DNA of 64,000 nt from contig NC_091866.1 of NCBI RefSeq assembly GCF_019399895.1, positions 1,099,501 through 1,163,500 of the forward strand. The letters run 5' to 3'. Shown piece after piece: positions 15,185 through 28,302 of this stretch (its first letter is position 1; the number at the start of each line of letters is the position of its first letter). The notes under the pieces are model-generated. The model was not told the DNA's origin, made no database searches, and was given only the letters and a program-made list of their open reading frames with translations. The stretch comes from Cardiocondyla obscurior (taxonomy: Eukaryota; Arthropoda; Insecta; Hymenoptera; Formicidae). The translations under genes were made by a program, and so were the position numbers.

Positions 15185-16664
15185 ATACAATCGGTATTTT
15201 TAGCGAATTGCCTCGGTGCATCAAAAAGCCATCAGGAGCCTCAAGTTCTTGCGTTCGATCCGTTTGATAGAGGTAACGATGTACCGTCACTTTTCACATT
15301 CGGTCTGCCTCCCCTGCTACTCCGCGGTCAAATATTTATCTCGCTTCTATTGTCAAAGTAATATCAGGTAATTACAGGAAATTCGAGCGAACTTTGGCAA
15401 GCAATTGGCCTCATGCTCTAATACGAATCGAGTCGACCAGATAGCTATAAACCGAACAATTTATACCCGAATTTTTCGACACGCCACTTTACACATAAGT
15501 ATTTTTTGGTTTTTACCTAATTGGGTCTAGTGATTGTTGGCCTAATATTCGAGCAACAGTCAATACGATTTCATCGTATCAATTGTTTGTAAAATATGTC
15601 TACGGTTCAAAATACGCGGTTAGTTCATTAAATTGTCATTTAACTTGCGCCACGCTCGCCAGGAATATCGTCCTGAGCTACAGAGATAACGCGATCTCAG
15701 ACGAGCTATTCATAAACTTTGCTCTTCGCACTTCCAGTTATGATTATTATTTCCGCGTTATTGCTGGCGCAATTATTTTCGCGGCTTAGCCAAGGTAAAA
15801 CCAACGCCGTATAAATAATTACTCGGCAATTACAGTGCAATTAAGGGAAATTAATAAAGCGCTTGAAGCTGCACGATTCTTCTTGCTGCGTACGTTAATC
15901 CAGCCGAGATAATAGATTAAGTATGCTCATAGATAATGATGTATGTGAAAAAATATTGAACAAATGGTTGATCTCAAACTTTATTAGAAAAAAATGTTAC
16001 GAAAATTGTCAGTTTTCAAAAGATATGCATAAAAAGTATAGAAATAAAAAATCTTTTTTTTAAGTTTGAGGAACACGGTTGTAAAACTGTATGAATATGA
16101 CCTGGATCCGTTGCAGATTAATTTGAAATGCCAGTTTTTCAAATACGTCTTTATCCATACATGCTGCATATTTTTGTCCATTACTATCAACTCTCTTTTA
16201 CCATTAAAAAAATTTTTTTATTAATTGAAAATTATTTATATTAATAGAAACAAATATCCGTGTTATTTTTAATTAAAATATTCATTATGTAAGTTATAGC
16301 AATATTTTATTCATTTTTTTTTTCGTGAAACGTAAAGATTCTAAAGGATTTTTTGGTTCGTTATGGATATCTGTTGTACCATTTCACGATATGGAATGAA
16401 TAAATCATTTCTCTAAAAGGAAACGTGTTAATGGAGAACTGTCCGTATTAAATATTACATTCTCAGAGGGTAATGAAGTAATCGGATACAGTTACGATTT
16501 TTACGCGAGAAGTCAGTTACAATAATTCAAAAGAATACTTTATCGCAAAACGAGCTCGAAAATTTTATAAAGTTGTCATCTTATATGCCAAAGTGAAACT
16601 CGATGCCAAGTTTTGTTAGACACTAGGAGTTCAGAACTATGTGCGGAGTTTGACATGTGTGAGT

Positions 16665-16735
16665 CTTCCGAGCAGGTGTAACCGTAATTTAGTCTCCACG
16701 TTTCACTTAGAGGAGAAGATCACCTGCTTTTGTTC
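16665..16735. promoter_or_regulatory. Inverted E-box pair
   Basis: AGCAGGTG at 16671..16678 and its exact reverse complement CACCTGCT at 16721..16728 face each other about 42 bp apart. CAGGTG/CACCTG is bound by bHLH (Daughterless-partner) and Snail/Zeb factors. Two 8-bp perfect mirror copies this close suggest a regulatory pair, but no other support is available. Confidence 0.25.
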
Positions 16736-18009
16736 TCGTAGGACACCTTGAATAAACGCGCCAGATGTCTGAGAAACGGCACAATTCCATTGAACGCAAC
16801 GTTATAAATATAACTCTCCTCACTGTTTCATTCTGTATTGTTCCTGAGATATTTGCAATATTTTTTATTGCGTACTTTATCAAACGAAATCGGTATAACT
16901 ATTTTTTTCTTACGAGAGTAAATTTTATAATTAAACGTATTATCGTTTCGACTATTCGTACTGAAAATAATGTACGCGAAGGAAATATTTACGTGCGGCG
17001 TTTAAACGGGTAACGAGTTCCTTCGGCGCTTGAAATTTAAAATATGCTTTAAAGTTAATTAACAATTCCTTTTGGCGTTCAAGGACAACCTTCAAATTGC
17101 TTAGTTAGCATCGTCGCACAAAAGCCCGTGGAAAGCAAAGATCCTTTTAGACGGACGCGGGCGCAGACTTGCCAGGCATTAGGATTGAGATAGATAATTC
17201 GATAGTGAGTAAGAGAGAGAAGAATAGAAGTGTGAAAAAGATAAGAATAGGAGAGAACCGAAAGAGAGATGAGAGAGATAAAGAGAGTGAACGAGAGAAA
17301 GAGAGGGTGAAAGACACCTCGTATAATATTATCGCTGAATGTTCTTTGTGTCGAAGTTCGACGAACGATAGAGAGGAGTGAGACAGAGAGAAAAGGCCTG
17401 GCAAAGGGCGTTGGTCCTTTTCGGCGAATAACCGGGCTAGGTATTTGAATGCAAATTCAATCGCGCTCCGGTGAATTTTGCAACGTGATCCTCCCTCGAA
17501 GCCGGGGCTGTCTTTAATTCATGAACGATTCGCGCGCTAAAGGTATCGAGGCCGGTCAAAGTCTTTCGACAAATTAAGCCGGCCCGTGCGCACTGAATAT
17601 TGGAAGAAAATCCGATACTGTGCGGAAAGTACTGCACAGATACGGTATAGCATTAAGGAGATAGTCATTCGTGCGCACAGGTATTGAAAAATTAATTCGA
17701 ATAAATTTAAAATATTTCCTATAAATACAGACATGAAAAAAAAATGTTAATTTTTTTATAAGACACGATTATATAACAGGTACGCCTCTTTTTGCGTTTA
17801 ATTTTCATTTTATTTATACGTAACCTGTATTCTATTTATAGTATCTAAAATAATTTGACATCAATTTTATTTTAACTAATTTAAATTTCATATGATGTCT
17901 ATATATTTACCGTAAATGTTTTTTTTTTTTTTTTTTGCTGAAAAAATACTAAGCGACAGGAGACGATTTATTCAAAACGGGATACAATCGAAAAGCTAAA
18001 AATATTTGT

Positions 18010-18160
18010 GTTGATCAATGAATAGTTCTCCTGTAGCGACGTAGCAATCTGTGTTTAATCAAAGCTGCAAGTGGTCAAAGGGCTTAATCCACACTTGTCA
18101 ACGGTGTTTCCGGTTTACGCATTAGCGGGTTTCAAGCAATGTGTAATCAATGAATGCTAT
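18010..18160. promoter_or_regulatory. Candidate enhancer-like element
   Basis: A compact stretch packed with transcription-factor-like words: ATCAATGAAT twice (18014..18023, 18146..18155), a TCF-like TTTAATCAAAG (18054..18064), inverted CAAGTG/CACTTG (18068..18073, 18092..18097) around a nuclear-receptor-like GGTCAAAGG (18073..18081), and a TAATCC core (18085..18090). No coding frame explains it. The cluster is seen in the sequence; regulatory function is inference. Confidence 0.3.
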
Positions 18161-21100
18161 ACTACCGTTTAATCTATAATTGCAGAGACTCGTACGCTAT
18201 AATTATTTCAATATTTAAATTGTAGTATTACTTATACATTTGATAAAACGATAAAGGTGATTTAGTTAAACAAAATTAAAAACTTTAAAAATTTCTGCTC
18301 ATTAATTCGTTGAATCGTGTATACTTGGAAAAAAAAGTGAATGCGCACGAGCTATTCAGACACCGGAGACCACAAGGATTAACTAAAATCAGCACCACGC
18401 GATAATCTGTTAAAATATTCACGCGATATTATTTTGGAACACGCAGAAGCGAAATGTCGCGCATCGTCGGCAATGGTTGGAGATATATTCATGAGCTCAT
18501 AATTTTGTTCACTCGGGTTACTTGCTCAAACAGCGAGACAGATGCGCTACATCGAACGGACAAGCGTGAATTTTTCCACACATGTAATATTGTACTAGAT
18601 AAGATATTGACGAAATCTAATCACGCAGCCATTATATGTACGCGCGCGCAAATATTTTTATATAAATCAAAATTAAACGTTGATAATATTAATTGAAATT
18701 ATTATTATATAGCTATGCTGCATGATTTTTCTATTTTGAAACGCATTCTGTTATTAAATACTTAAACGCATTCTGTTTCAAAAATCTTTATCACAGTGGA
18801 ATAATCTTTTCAGAAAAAGGAGAAAAAGAATTTTTCTCTCTCTTAGATTTTTAACCTCGAATTTCTTTAAGTTTACACGAAGAAAATATTCGCCCATTAA
18901 ATTTAATTATTTCCGTTCGTAAAAGATAATTTGCAAGTTACATTAGAATTTTTATCGCCTCCGATATAACTTATAACTGCATCGATGATAGGAAAATGTC
19001 GATCACTTGCGAGAACGATGATAAAACGGCACAGCGATCCTTCGTATATAAGATTCCAGGGCGCTACTTCCGGTGCAATGCTTTCTCGCAAATCCGTGGC
19101 TGTCCATCGCTCGGAACGAAATCACACGGTTCAATTTCACGGGCCAAGGCTCTCTCCACGCACGTGAAATTTTCGAGTGATGTCAGGACGGTCTGAATTT
19201 TTAGAGACTGCGATACATGTCATAAAAAATGTAACATAAAAATATTAAGTGACATGCGTACAGTTATCTAAAGATTATTATTTGTTTATATATCCCATAA
19301 GAAAACCTTATAAAAAAAATTATATTTTACGAACGTACAAATTTTACGCGTAAAAAAAAGTAGCATAAATCCTTAAACGTGCATTTCTATTTTAGGTATG
19401 GAAAATCGCTTAGAGACGTAACGTATTTTCATGTCCAGCAATCTGTTGTTTTTTTTTTTTATAAAATTCCTTTTTCAAAGCGACCGATTCGATTAATATT
19501 TCTTTGTGCGTGAAATTGAATAAATTCGAGCACTTTTGCATCTCGTCACCGAGTCCACGAGACACTCTTATCGCGATATGAATCGCAAAGGTGCCGAATA
19601 CGTTTGCACCCTCAACGCTACGCCACGCTCTCCCTTTTTCGCGCGCTGTCAACCGAGATCAACGAGTTTTTCCTCGGGAAAGATCGCAATTTGCAACCGG
19701 GCGAACCTTTCAAACCGATTGACAACTTCTCTCTGTCGTAAACGCGGCGCAGCGAATCGGAGAATCGACGGAATCGTAATGAACGACTCACGCGCACAGC
19801 CGCCAATCCTCCCCGGACACACCCGGCCATCCCCGAGGTAGCGCTGCTTCCGTTCCCCTCACCGTACCCCCTTGATCGGGGGTTGGTAGATTGTCGCATC
19901 GAGGAATTCACGATCACCCGGAACGTTTTCATCGGATTCGGGCGTGCCGTGCTTTTCTGTCTTTCTTTTCCCCCTTTTTTTGCTTACCTTTTCACGGGGG
20001 CTCGCCCTTAAATCGATGGAGATTCTTCTCTTCGTACTCGCACTCGTTCTTCTTTGCTCTCTCATTTTTTTTTTTTCCTTCGTCATTTTCTTTCTTTCTT
20101 TTATTTTATTATTGCTATTTTTTATTTTTATTCGTATACCCACGAACGAGCTTAAAGGAGAGGTCTTGCGCGACTGAAAGCATCGAGTTTAGGCCGGCGC
20201 CCGAAGTAACAAGGCAAACAAATGGAAAATCTGACCGGTTGGCTGACTACCCGGCTGCGTTGCAGTATTGAATCGGGTATATCGTATTACGGCGCGTTTT
20301 ATATCTAGACTGAAATAGAGAGCGTGTTCTCTCGAAGGGGGGCGAAAAAAGATGGCTCGTCGCCGCGCGTGTTTTTCAACGGAAATCGTTTATTCACCCT
20401 TCTGGATGTTATAACTACAAAAATGAATAATTTGATTTGGAGTGAAAAATTATTCCGCGTTTCACGTTTCTAAATGTATTTTTGCCAGTTCGATAAGCTG
20501 ACAGAAAAATAATAAGAATGCTTGGAAACGCGAGACGCTCTTAAATTCCTGAAAAAGTTCGCGTAATTACAGCTAGAAAATATTTTTTTAAACCTTTCGG
20601 CTTTACCTTCGATAGAGATTAATTTACTAATTAAACACAGTTTGTTCATTGAGAGAGGCAATAATTTAATTGTTAGATAAATTACCTTAATCGATTTATA
20701 AGATTAAAGCTACCAATTGATTTAATAATAGAGACGTCTTTTTTATTCTTCAATTATAAAAATTAATTAATTAAAAAAAATTTTTTTTTGTAAATTCTAT
20801 TTAACTTTAATTTTTTTTCTGCAGATAAATATTTGCGGAAAAATTATGAATTGATTCAGAAATATATACTAAAAATGTATGTAGATATTTATAACAAGAC
20901 CGCGCGAGAAAAGCCACAAATTCAATGCAAAATTCGTTTGAATAGCGCAGTTGAAACTCTCAGCATAATTGAAAAATGTTTCAATAGCTGACTCGTAAAA
21001 TGCTTTCATTATACGAACGCTATTTTAGCAAAAATCCGCCTCATTTGACCAACTTCTGCGAACAAAGTTTAATGCGGAATTTTATTACCGTTCGGCCACA

Positions 21101-21900
21101 CCGTCACGCGTGCTTCAGCAAATACGATGTAGTTAATAGGTGTGCACTTTCGGATTTTCACGTTAGAGATCGCCTAAGGGTTGCCAGGAAAATTTACCGC
21201 GGGCTGCAATGCATAACTCCACAACGCAAAAGTTGGCAAAACATATAGTAGCGGGTTACGAGTGTAAAATGTGGAAAATAAATTACTTTTCATTGACGTC
21301 ATTCAAAACGTGTTCTTAAAAAAAAATTTTGAACATAATTAGGATATTGTACTTAAATTTAATACGACTTTGTCGAAAATCCACTAGAAAATGTCTTTGA
21401 TCTTACGATTTATTTCGCAATTCATATACCTAACGATTTAAAATTAAGAGGTTGATCTTACTAAGAATAAAATAGAAAGTTAAGGGAAAAATAAAGAGAC
21501 TCTTCGCACAGGAGTTCGAAAAATTGGAGTATGCCGTTGAATGAAAGGCAGCCTGTTCCTGACTGCCTTCTCTCTCTGTCCCTCTCTCTCTCTCTTTTTT
21601 CCCTCTCTTTCTTTCTGCCAAAGGGTACCAATTTAATCGAAAAAAGAGGGTGAAGGATAATTCCTCTTTCTCCGCTTTCCACCACCTGCAGCGCCTATCC
21701 GTCCTGCCCAACAGCTACCTCCAGCACCATCACCGGTGCTACGCTGCTCGTCTATCTGTCTGGTCTAACCCCGGCGCGCACCGAGCTATCTGTCGAGGAA
21801 GTATTTGCAGGCGACTGTACAGAAACCCAATTTAGTCTGTGGTCGACTAATCCTATCCTACTACATACCATCAGTCGATAGCTTGGGGCTCGACCCACCC
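18161..21900. other. Non-coding stretch with polypyrimidine tract
   Basis: No supportable gene is seen. The 19.94..20.14 kb interval is a T/C-rich tract that encodes an artefactual run of Phe/Leu codons on the + strand and Lys/Arg/Glu on the other. A CT-rich microsatellite lies near 21568..21620. ORFs at 19.5..19.9 kb are mirrored on both strands and match nothing I know. Confidence 0.5.
18734..18783. repeat. Direct repeat enclosed by inverted ends
   Basis: AACGCATTCTGTT occurs at 18740..18752 and 18765..18777 (period 25). The block is bordered by TTTTGAAAC (18734..18742) and its exact reverse complement GTTTCAAAA (18775..18783). It could be a tiny foldback or degenerate element end. Confidence 0.6.
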
Positions 21901-22207
21901 TCACCCTCTCTTTCCACCCTCTTTCGAGTGCACTTCCTCCATCGCTTTCTCTTCCGCCTGCTGCATCTCCTTCTCTTTCTCCTTGGCCGCTAGTCCTGAC
22001 AATCCCAGTAAACTGTCCGAAACTATTCGATTGTCCCAGAAAACACGTTTTTCGAGAACTCTGGCTGGCGTACGAAAGAACTCCTCTCTTAAAACTTCAC
22101 CGATATAACGTCCGGCTATCAAAGTTCCGATCCCGTACGGCGGTAAAGCTTCCCAATGATACAGAATCATGTTTCGGTTTAACAGACGAGATTTTCCTGG
22201 ATAATAG
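21901..22207 (-). CDS. Protein-like minus-strand ORF, possible exon, unknown function
   Basis: The open frame begins at an acceptor tctctatcag before 22207 (entry after the second codon base) and runs about 100 codons. It opens with YYPGKSRLLNRNMILYHW, has a Gly-rich hydrophobic centre (PPYGIGTLIAGRYIGEVL), then a basic-aromatic stretch with LEKRVFWDNR, and ends in a Lys/Glu-rich tail. An internal ATG at 22170 could also be a start. It ends either at TGA (21903..21901) or by splicing at AGAGG then gtgagg with the exon edge at 21905. Codon choice and composition look more protein-like than other ORFs in the window. I do not recognise it. It may be a downstream exon of the 29..30 kb minus-strand gene, but the phase could not be tied across the gap, or it may belong to a separate gene. 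Confidence 0.42.
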
Positions 22208-22308
22208 CTGATAGAGAAAGTTTATTAGAAAACGTAACTTCTAACGAAAGTACAGTATTTAACGATCTGTAAATCGGAAGTAGGAAAAATACCGATGAAC
22301 CAGTTATA

Positions 22309-22313
<5 letters not shown>

Positions 22314-22339
<26 letters not shown>
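22314..22339. repeat. T26 homopolymer
   Basis: Longest homopolymer in the window. It could be the tail of an old retroposed insertion on the minus strand, but no element body is recognisable beside it. It may vary in length between assemblies. Confidence 0.9.
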
Positions 22340-22776
22340 ACGTTTGCGTTCGGCGTAACGTGAGCCGTTTTAATTCTGCGACATCGAGCTGACGCGCGAA
22401 ATTCCTGTTTGCTGGACGTGCTTAATCCTCTATGGGCGTAATTAGTTTCCTTCCGAGAAGAAAGATTGATAAAACCGAAGAGATAGCGAGCCTCTACTAT
22501 GAAGTATACATTAAATCACTTTTACCCATTTGACTTTGCACTTTTTAAAATAGATCGGAGCAAGGTTGCTATTTAAGATCCCTCACTTTAAGGCCGTAAA
22601 TATACGGTGGAACGACGCTCAAAGGGATAATGCCAAGATACGCGTCCACGATATCAGGACTGTGCAACATACTTTCCGCTTTTGACTTCTACTTGCCTCA
22701 TCTAGTAATTTGCAGGGTCTCGCACGAAACTGCACGTAGGTATTACTTAAGCGCGCGTGTATGTATACCGGCACAC

Positions 22777-22796
22777 AAGACGGCATAAGACGGCAT
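22777..22796. repeat. 10-bp tandem duplication
   Basis: AAGACGGCAT is present twice in direct succession. Confidence 0.85.
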
Positions 22797-24082
22797 AACG
22801 CGCGCCTGTTGGCGAAATAAGCCGACACGGCGCCGCGCAAAAGCCCTTCCCGACCAGCTCTATTCTGGACACGATGATGGGACATAGTTGGCGAAACATC
22901 GGCGAATAGTTCCTCTAACAATTTTGCGCAGTATTTTACCGTGTGCTACGAGGATCGTCCTTCTCTCGCGCGTGTTTCGCCGCCGCTGCATCGAGAAACG
23001 CGTTCTTTCCCGACCGACGAGAAACCCGTGTTGCGTGCCCCGTCGACTTCCAAATAGAAAACAACGAGGCAAAGAAGAGAAAAAGAGAATGACGTGCTAT
23101 GTGTACGAAAGACGGTAATTTTGTAAGCGCAATCTGAAACGTAATAAGCGAGAAACGATAGGTGCAATTGCGAACTGACTCTCCATTTGCATTTTGTTTC
23201 TTACCATCGCGATATTATTTAATTTGTAAATAATCGATAAGTCTTTCTGTTAATATGCACAGAAAAAATTCGTTTCGCGTTTTTTTCGGCTGTTAATTAC
23301 TTATTGCATGAACGGAGATATACGTTTTTATCTGACCAAAATCATCTTTCACGAAGATAGATCGCGACTACCTTCGAAATTTCTTTCTCGATGACAGTAG
23401 CGCAAGCCGTACGTCTTTCCATAGAGATTTCTTCCAGTTGCGATAGGAATAACTCGACTCCGCATTTTGCCTCGGTTCCTTATTTTTCGTCTCTTTCTTT
23501 TCTGTCTCACCCGCTCCCCCTCCCCCCTCCTCCCCCTTTTTCAACCTGCTATCCGCATCGGGGCCGTGCGCCCTTCAGCGGGCTCTTGTTCCCAAGTTTC
23601 GACACAATGTCCTTTGAATTCTCACCGGCCGGCAAAGAAGACACGCAGAAGGCGAGTGTAATCTAAAGTTCGAACTCTCGATTAACGACAAAGGGAAGAA
23701 GGGCGGATGGCGCGGCGGGGGTGGCGAAGAGGAACACCAATGGAAGCAAAATAATATTTCCTTCTTCGTTCTCTCTGGCAGGTTGCGGGACGAAGAATTT
23801 GGGCGAGGAATAACTCAGTTGGCAAGTTTTCCATCTTTACCCCGTACTACCTTCTTCATCTTTTTTCGCCCTCGGCATGCTCTCGCCCGAGTCCGGGCAC
23901 ACCTTCGATTTCTTCATGTAGCTTCCCTCGCCATGACAGAAACGGCAATGCGGTGCGTTAGCGTCATTATTATCGTTATTATCCCTCGCTAAGCAGCCCA
24001 TCGTGAAAACCATTTTCCCACGGCTGTTCAGAAAATCCGCGAGAAATTTATCGGACAAGAATACCGAACGAGGTGAACGAAC

Positions 24083-24109
24083 GAGAGAACAAACGTGAGA
24101 GAACAAACG
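24083..24109. repeat. 14-bp tandem duplication
   Basis: GAGAGAACAAACG occurs twice with a 14-base period, inside a purine-rich stretch. Confidence 0.85.
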
Positions 24110-27100
24110 CGCGGTGGGGAAGAAAAAAAAAAAAAAGAAGCGTTAAGAAAGAGATAACGGCGCGCGATCTTATTTCGAGACGGTATTTGCATGGCTCACT
24201 AGTATTCCCTGGGAGGAGAAAGAAAAACGAGGGAAAAAAAAGCGCGGAGGTGAAAACGCGCGCGACGCGCCGCTTGTCGATTTTGTAGCTGGCGGAGATA
24301 TTTTAATATCGATGCGTTATTGGATGTGAAAACGCAACAGCCGTTTTGCGTTGCAAATCTTTTGTCATTATTATTTATATATGTGCAATTCCGTTTCCAA
24401 TAAAAAACGCCGTCACCTACTTGCAATTACTCGCTTAATTTTTAATTATCTTTTACAGTCATTAATTGTCTTTATCGCATCTTTCGTGATCTTTCGATCG
24501 TTCCTTTTTATATCTTTTATAATGTCAGAATTAGATTTTATTTACCCCGACATTTTATTGCATCGAATCGTCTCGGATGAGCAGTTAAAAATAGAAAAGG
24601 TCGAAGTGCATTATGTCTTGGGCACGCCGTTCTGGGGGTTGCCGGTTCATCCCTCCGATGACGTTAAATAATTCCGCGATTCTGCGCTTGCCACCGTGAG
24701 GCCATATAATCCGGCAATATGTATTTCCTCGCGCGATTCACCGGCGAGATAATAATTGCTCGGTTGCATAACTTCAAAACGAGGGCCCGGGCACAAACGT
24801 TGAACCGGCCGTTCGGGGGTTGCTAGCGATACGAAATTACCCGCATTCTCTCTCTCTAGCGATCGGGGCGATGGTCACCATGCCCGAAATACCCGTAAAC
24901 GCGAGGCCGGCACGAGGTCCTCGTAGAAATTATCCGACATTTCGAAACCCTTGGATTACCCTTATCGTGCGACCCAAATTCGAACCCGTTTACCCCTCGT
25001 TTCCCGCACCGGATTACCAAGTCTCACCCACACACGCGCGGTATAACATTCCACAGAAATCCTAACCCGAAACATCCTGCGAGGTTATGGATATACAATG
25101 TTGACACACACGCATCTACGTGTAGACATGTGCGTAGACACCGGGCCGGGAATTCCGCATGCACGTGGTAGATTGACATGCACGCAATTGTGGAACAACA
25201 TTGGTTGAATTACTCAAAATAATGTGCGAGAAATCAAGATCGGCTTCGTACTCAATTCTATTAACTCTGTTCAAAGTTTAAATTGATACGTCTCTACAAG
25301 TGTCATACCTAATTTAAATATCTGATCTGAACTTAATAATGTCAACCTACATGGAATTATATAATTTAATGAATTTATTACGACCAAAAAGATTAACAAG
25401 ATTTATAAAGATTAAAGAAAAAATTTTTTTACTACTTTTTATCATTGAAACACGTATGTTTTTATCGATTTGTTTGCTCTATATAATTTTCTTTAGTTTT
25501 TATAAAATTATAACGTCATTAATCAACGGCGGCATTAATTAACGCTGCTGTTGAATACTCTATTTAACGAAATACTGTTATTTAAGAAAACACGCGCAAA
25601 CCTAATACGCGTCAATAACAGATGCGAGTTTGTAATACGCAACTTAATCTGAAGGATAATGCGTGCACAGGGCGGCACTATCGTGTGATATTCGGGTTGG
25701 ATAATTATCGTATCGGTTCACTCGGTACTCGTCGGTGTCATACATTTCCGAATAATACCGATGAAAATCTGGATCTCGTCGGTAATATACTAAATTTATG
25801 TACTAATTAAAATATCATCTACCGGGGACCTAATTACGCCTACAACAGCTGTATGTATATTAATCTTTCCTGGAACGCGCACTAGAAAACTCTCGATCGA
25901 GAATTGATCGCAGATTTCGTTACTATTTTATCATCGATCATTGCCATGCAATATAGACTGCACGCTTTTTTAAACGCGGAAATATTAGAAGCTGTTTTAA
26001 ATAAAAATGTAACAAGCTTATCGGGAAAAATAATCGTTCTGTCAATTCCGTTTTGTCGGGGTTTAAATGCAACGCAACAAAATACCTCGAAAAGCGCGTG
26101 GAAAAAAATATATAATTGCGATTTGCTTTATAAATACACGTTCACAAGCATCGGCAAATGTATATGCGCAAATAACCGAAACTGTTTGCGCCGGCTCATA
26201 TCGAACAAATAACCAAGGACGCGTGGACGTGTGCAGTCGCCTGCGGATGCGGTTGTGCGTGCAGAAACATGCGTATCGAGCGTGGCCGATAAACGCGAGT
26301 ATAGCAGGTATAGCTCGACGGGGAATGCATCTCTCGTGCATAAGCGGCAACACAAGCTCATGCGTATGAACGCGAATCCTCGCACTCGCTTCCATTTCCG
26401 TGACTGAGCGCGAGCGCGCGCTATCGTGCCGCGACAATGAGAAGGGTGAAGCGGGTATTGTTATTGGGTGTCGCAGATATTATTCGATTAAACACACCCG
26501 ACTAACTGGACTCGCGACCAGTGGGCCGACGTGGCTCCCTCGAAAGCGAGTTTGTCATCAGCAAATAGTCGCGTGACACGCACGGGATTACGTCGCGGGC
26601 TGACTCGCTGTTATTTGCGTGCCGATTGTACCGATAAGTCGAATTTCAGAACGATGACGATAAGATGCCATCGTCATTCAATGCGCAAAAAAAAAAGAGA
26701 GAAAAAAAAAAATATTTGCACGTTAATTAATTCGGTAAACGTCAATTGAAGCCACGGAGCAACGTAATCACGCAAATAAGATATGTAATACGAAGATTCG
26801 TTATGCGGTGGTTTCGCTCGCCGGCCGCTTCTATTAAATTAATTACAAGCGCAAGAGAGAAACTATGCTATCCACAGAATGTTGTGAAACACGTAGCGGA
26901 GACACGACGGGGGAAGTTAAACTAATGAAAATCTGCTCCAAATTGGTAAGTTATGGCATGCACTTGCCCATGTGACGCAATGAACCTCACGCAAGCAGAA
27001 ATAATGTTGCGTCCTCGCGGCCAATAGTATAATTGCGTTACTATTTCAACATCGAGTCCTAGAAGAATATTACGCGATATAAATGTCGTCCTGGAATTTT

Positions 27101-28262
27101 CAATCAAGTGCGCGACTCGATGATGCCATTACGAGAGAAAATGTGCGGACATCGTTCTCTTATATTGAAAGCAATAGCCTCGATAATCGTTTAATTAACG
27201 CATTCCTATTTCACGCAAATAGGTGGTATACATCTTAAGCTCTTGTATATTTATACGGTGTAATTTATATAACTGCATATCGTTGGAAATTTAAACGTTA
27301 TCTTAAGCGCGTTACTTTATTCTTAAAATAAAAAAATTGTTACTTTAATGCATAAGGTTAGTTAAACTATTTACGCGATAATATTAACATTCGAGAATAT
27401 ACAAGCTGGCCGAGAAATTGTTTATGCGTACGATCATTGTACTATCATTAACGTAGGATACGATGGAAGTCCGATCTCCTGGGTTTAATTATCGGGCTCG
27501 TCTTGTTACTATTACGTTGGCTATGAAAGCGGTCTATTAGGACCGACCTCTGTCAGGCTTCTTCGAGCCGGGACGTTGAATGCATTAAACGATTCAGCCC
27601 GGAATCGTGAATAGATCGATCGACGAGTGAAACCATAATACGGAAAATGTCGGTGCACGGTTGACATTCAATGGATGAATGTATAGCATGAAAGAGGGAC
27701 GGCGGGCGTTCGGGTAAGATAGCGGAATCTGTACAACTGTTTCTAAAGTACGGTCACGGTTGTTAGGAAATATATGCGTAACATTTAGAGATAAACTGCT
27801 GACTAAAATCATGTACATCAATGCCTAGTAATGCCCGAGCAATGCCTCGAGTCTATACACTATAATACCTTTAGCGGGTTTATACCTAACGTAAAATGCA
27901 AAATGCAATAAAATATTCGACCCCTCTCGGAGAAAATTTTTCTTTTTTTTAGACTGTTTCACTTAATTATGTCGCATTATATCTTAAATACTTTGCGCGA
28001 GGTAATATTTAAATATTATGTAATGAAGTATACTTTCATAGTTTGCATTATGAAGGCCGATGATAGCGTTTCCGTATTACGGAAAATTTACTAAACGATA
28101 GGCAGCGTCCGTAGTCGAGAAAACGAGCGATAGAGAAAGAGAGAGAAGACGAAGGATCGGGAATAAGAGAAAGGGATAAATATCGCGGGAGAGAGATAGT
28201 GCAGAGGAGACAGGAGAGGCAGCGTGCGCGTGGGTAAAGTGGATTACATATTGCTGTCCCAG

Positions 28263-28302
28263 CTTGCAACATGTTGTACACTTGGCCGTACCGGCCTTCC
28301 AG
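28263..28302 (+). other. Possible 40-nt + strand micro-exon
   Basis: The segment sits between ttgctgtcccag (ending 28262) and a donor CCAG then gtaaat (GT at 28303). All three frames are open. In the first it reads LATCCTLGRTGLP and leaves one base (G), which fits the phase of the CARP exon at 39986. The opposite strand is also open here (NFVQVSGDSIYLEGRYG and onward). No homology is recognised for either reading, so this is only a splice-signal candidate. Confidence 0.18.

Larger units (their letters stand above)
9991..17900. other. Non-coding stretch with AT-rich blocks
   Basis: No supportable gene is seen. A GC-rich patch at 10.8..11.2 kb contains ORFs on both strands without homology. 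AT-rich low complexity occupies about 11.64..11.79 kb and 14.74..14.80 kb. Two dense, non-repetitive stretches (12140..12250 and 15290..15480) look like possible conserved non-coding DNA, with runs of homeobox-type TAAT words. Whether they are conserved cannot be told from one sequence. Confidence 0.45.

Noticed and set aside
19859..20143. Lys/Arg/Glu-rich minus-strand ORF
   Set aside because: It is the complement of a polypyrimidine tract; its composition explains the peptide.
20014..20175. Hydrophobic ORF starting MEILLFVLALVLLC as the CARP signal peptide
   Set aside because: It lies in a T/C-rich low-complexity tract that encodes Phe/Leu by composition, and no donor of the right phase follows.
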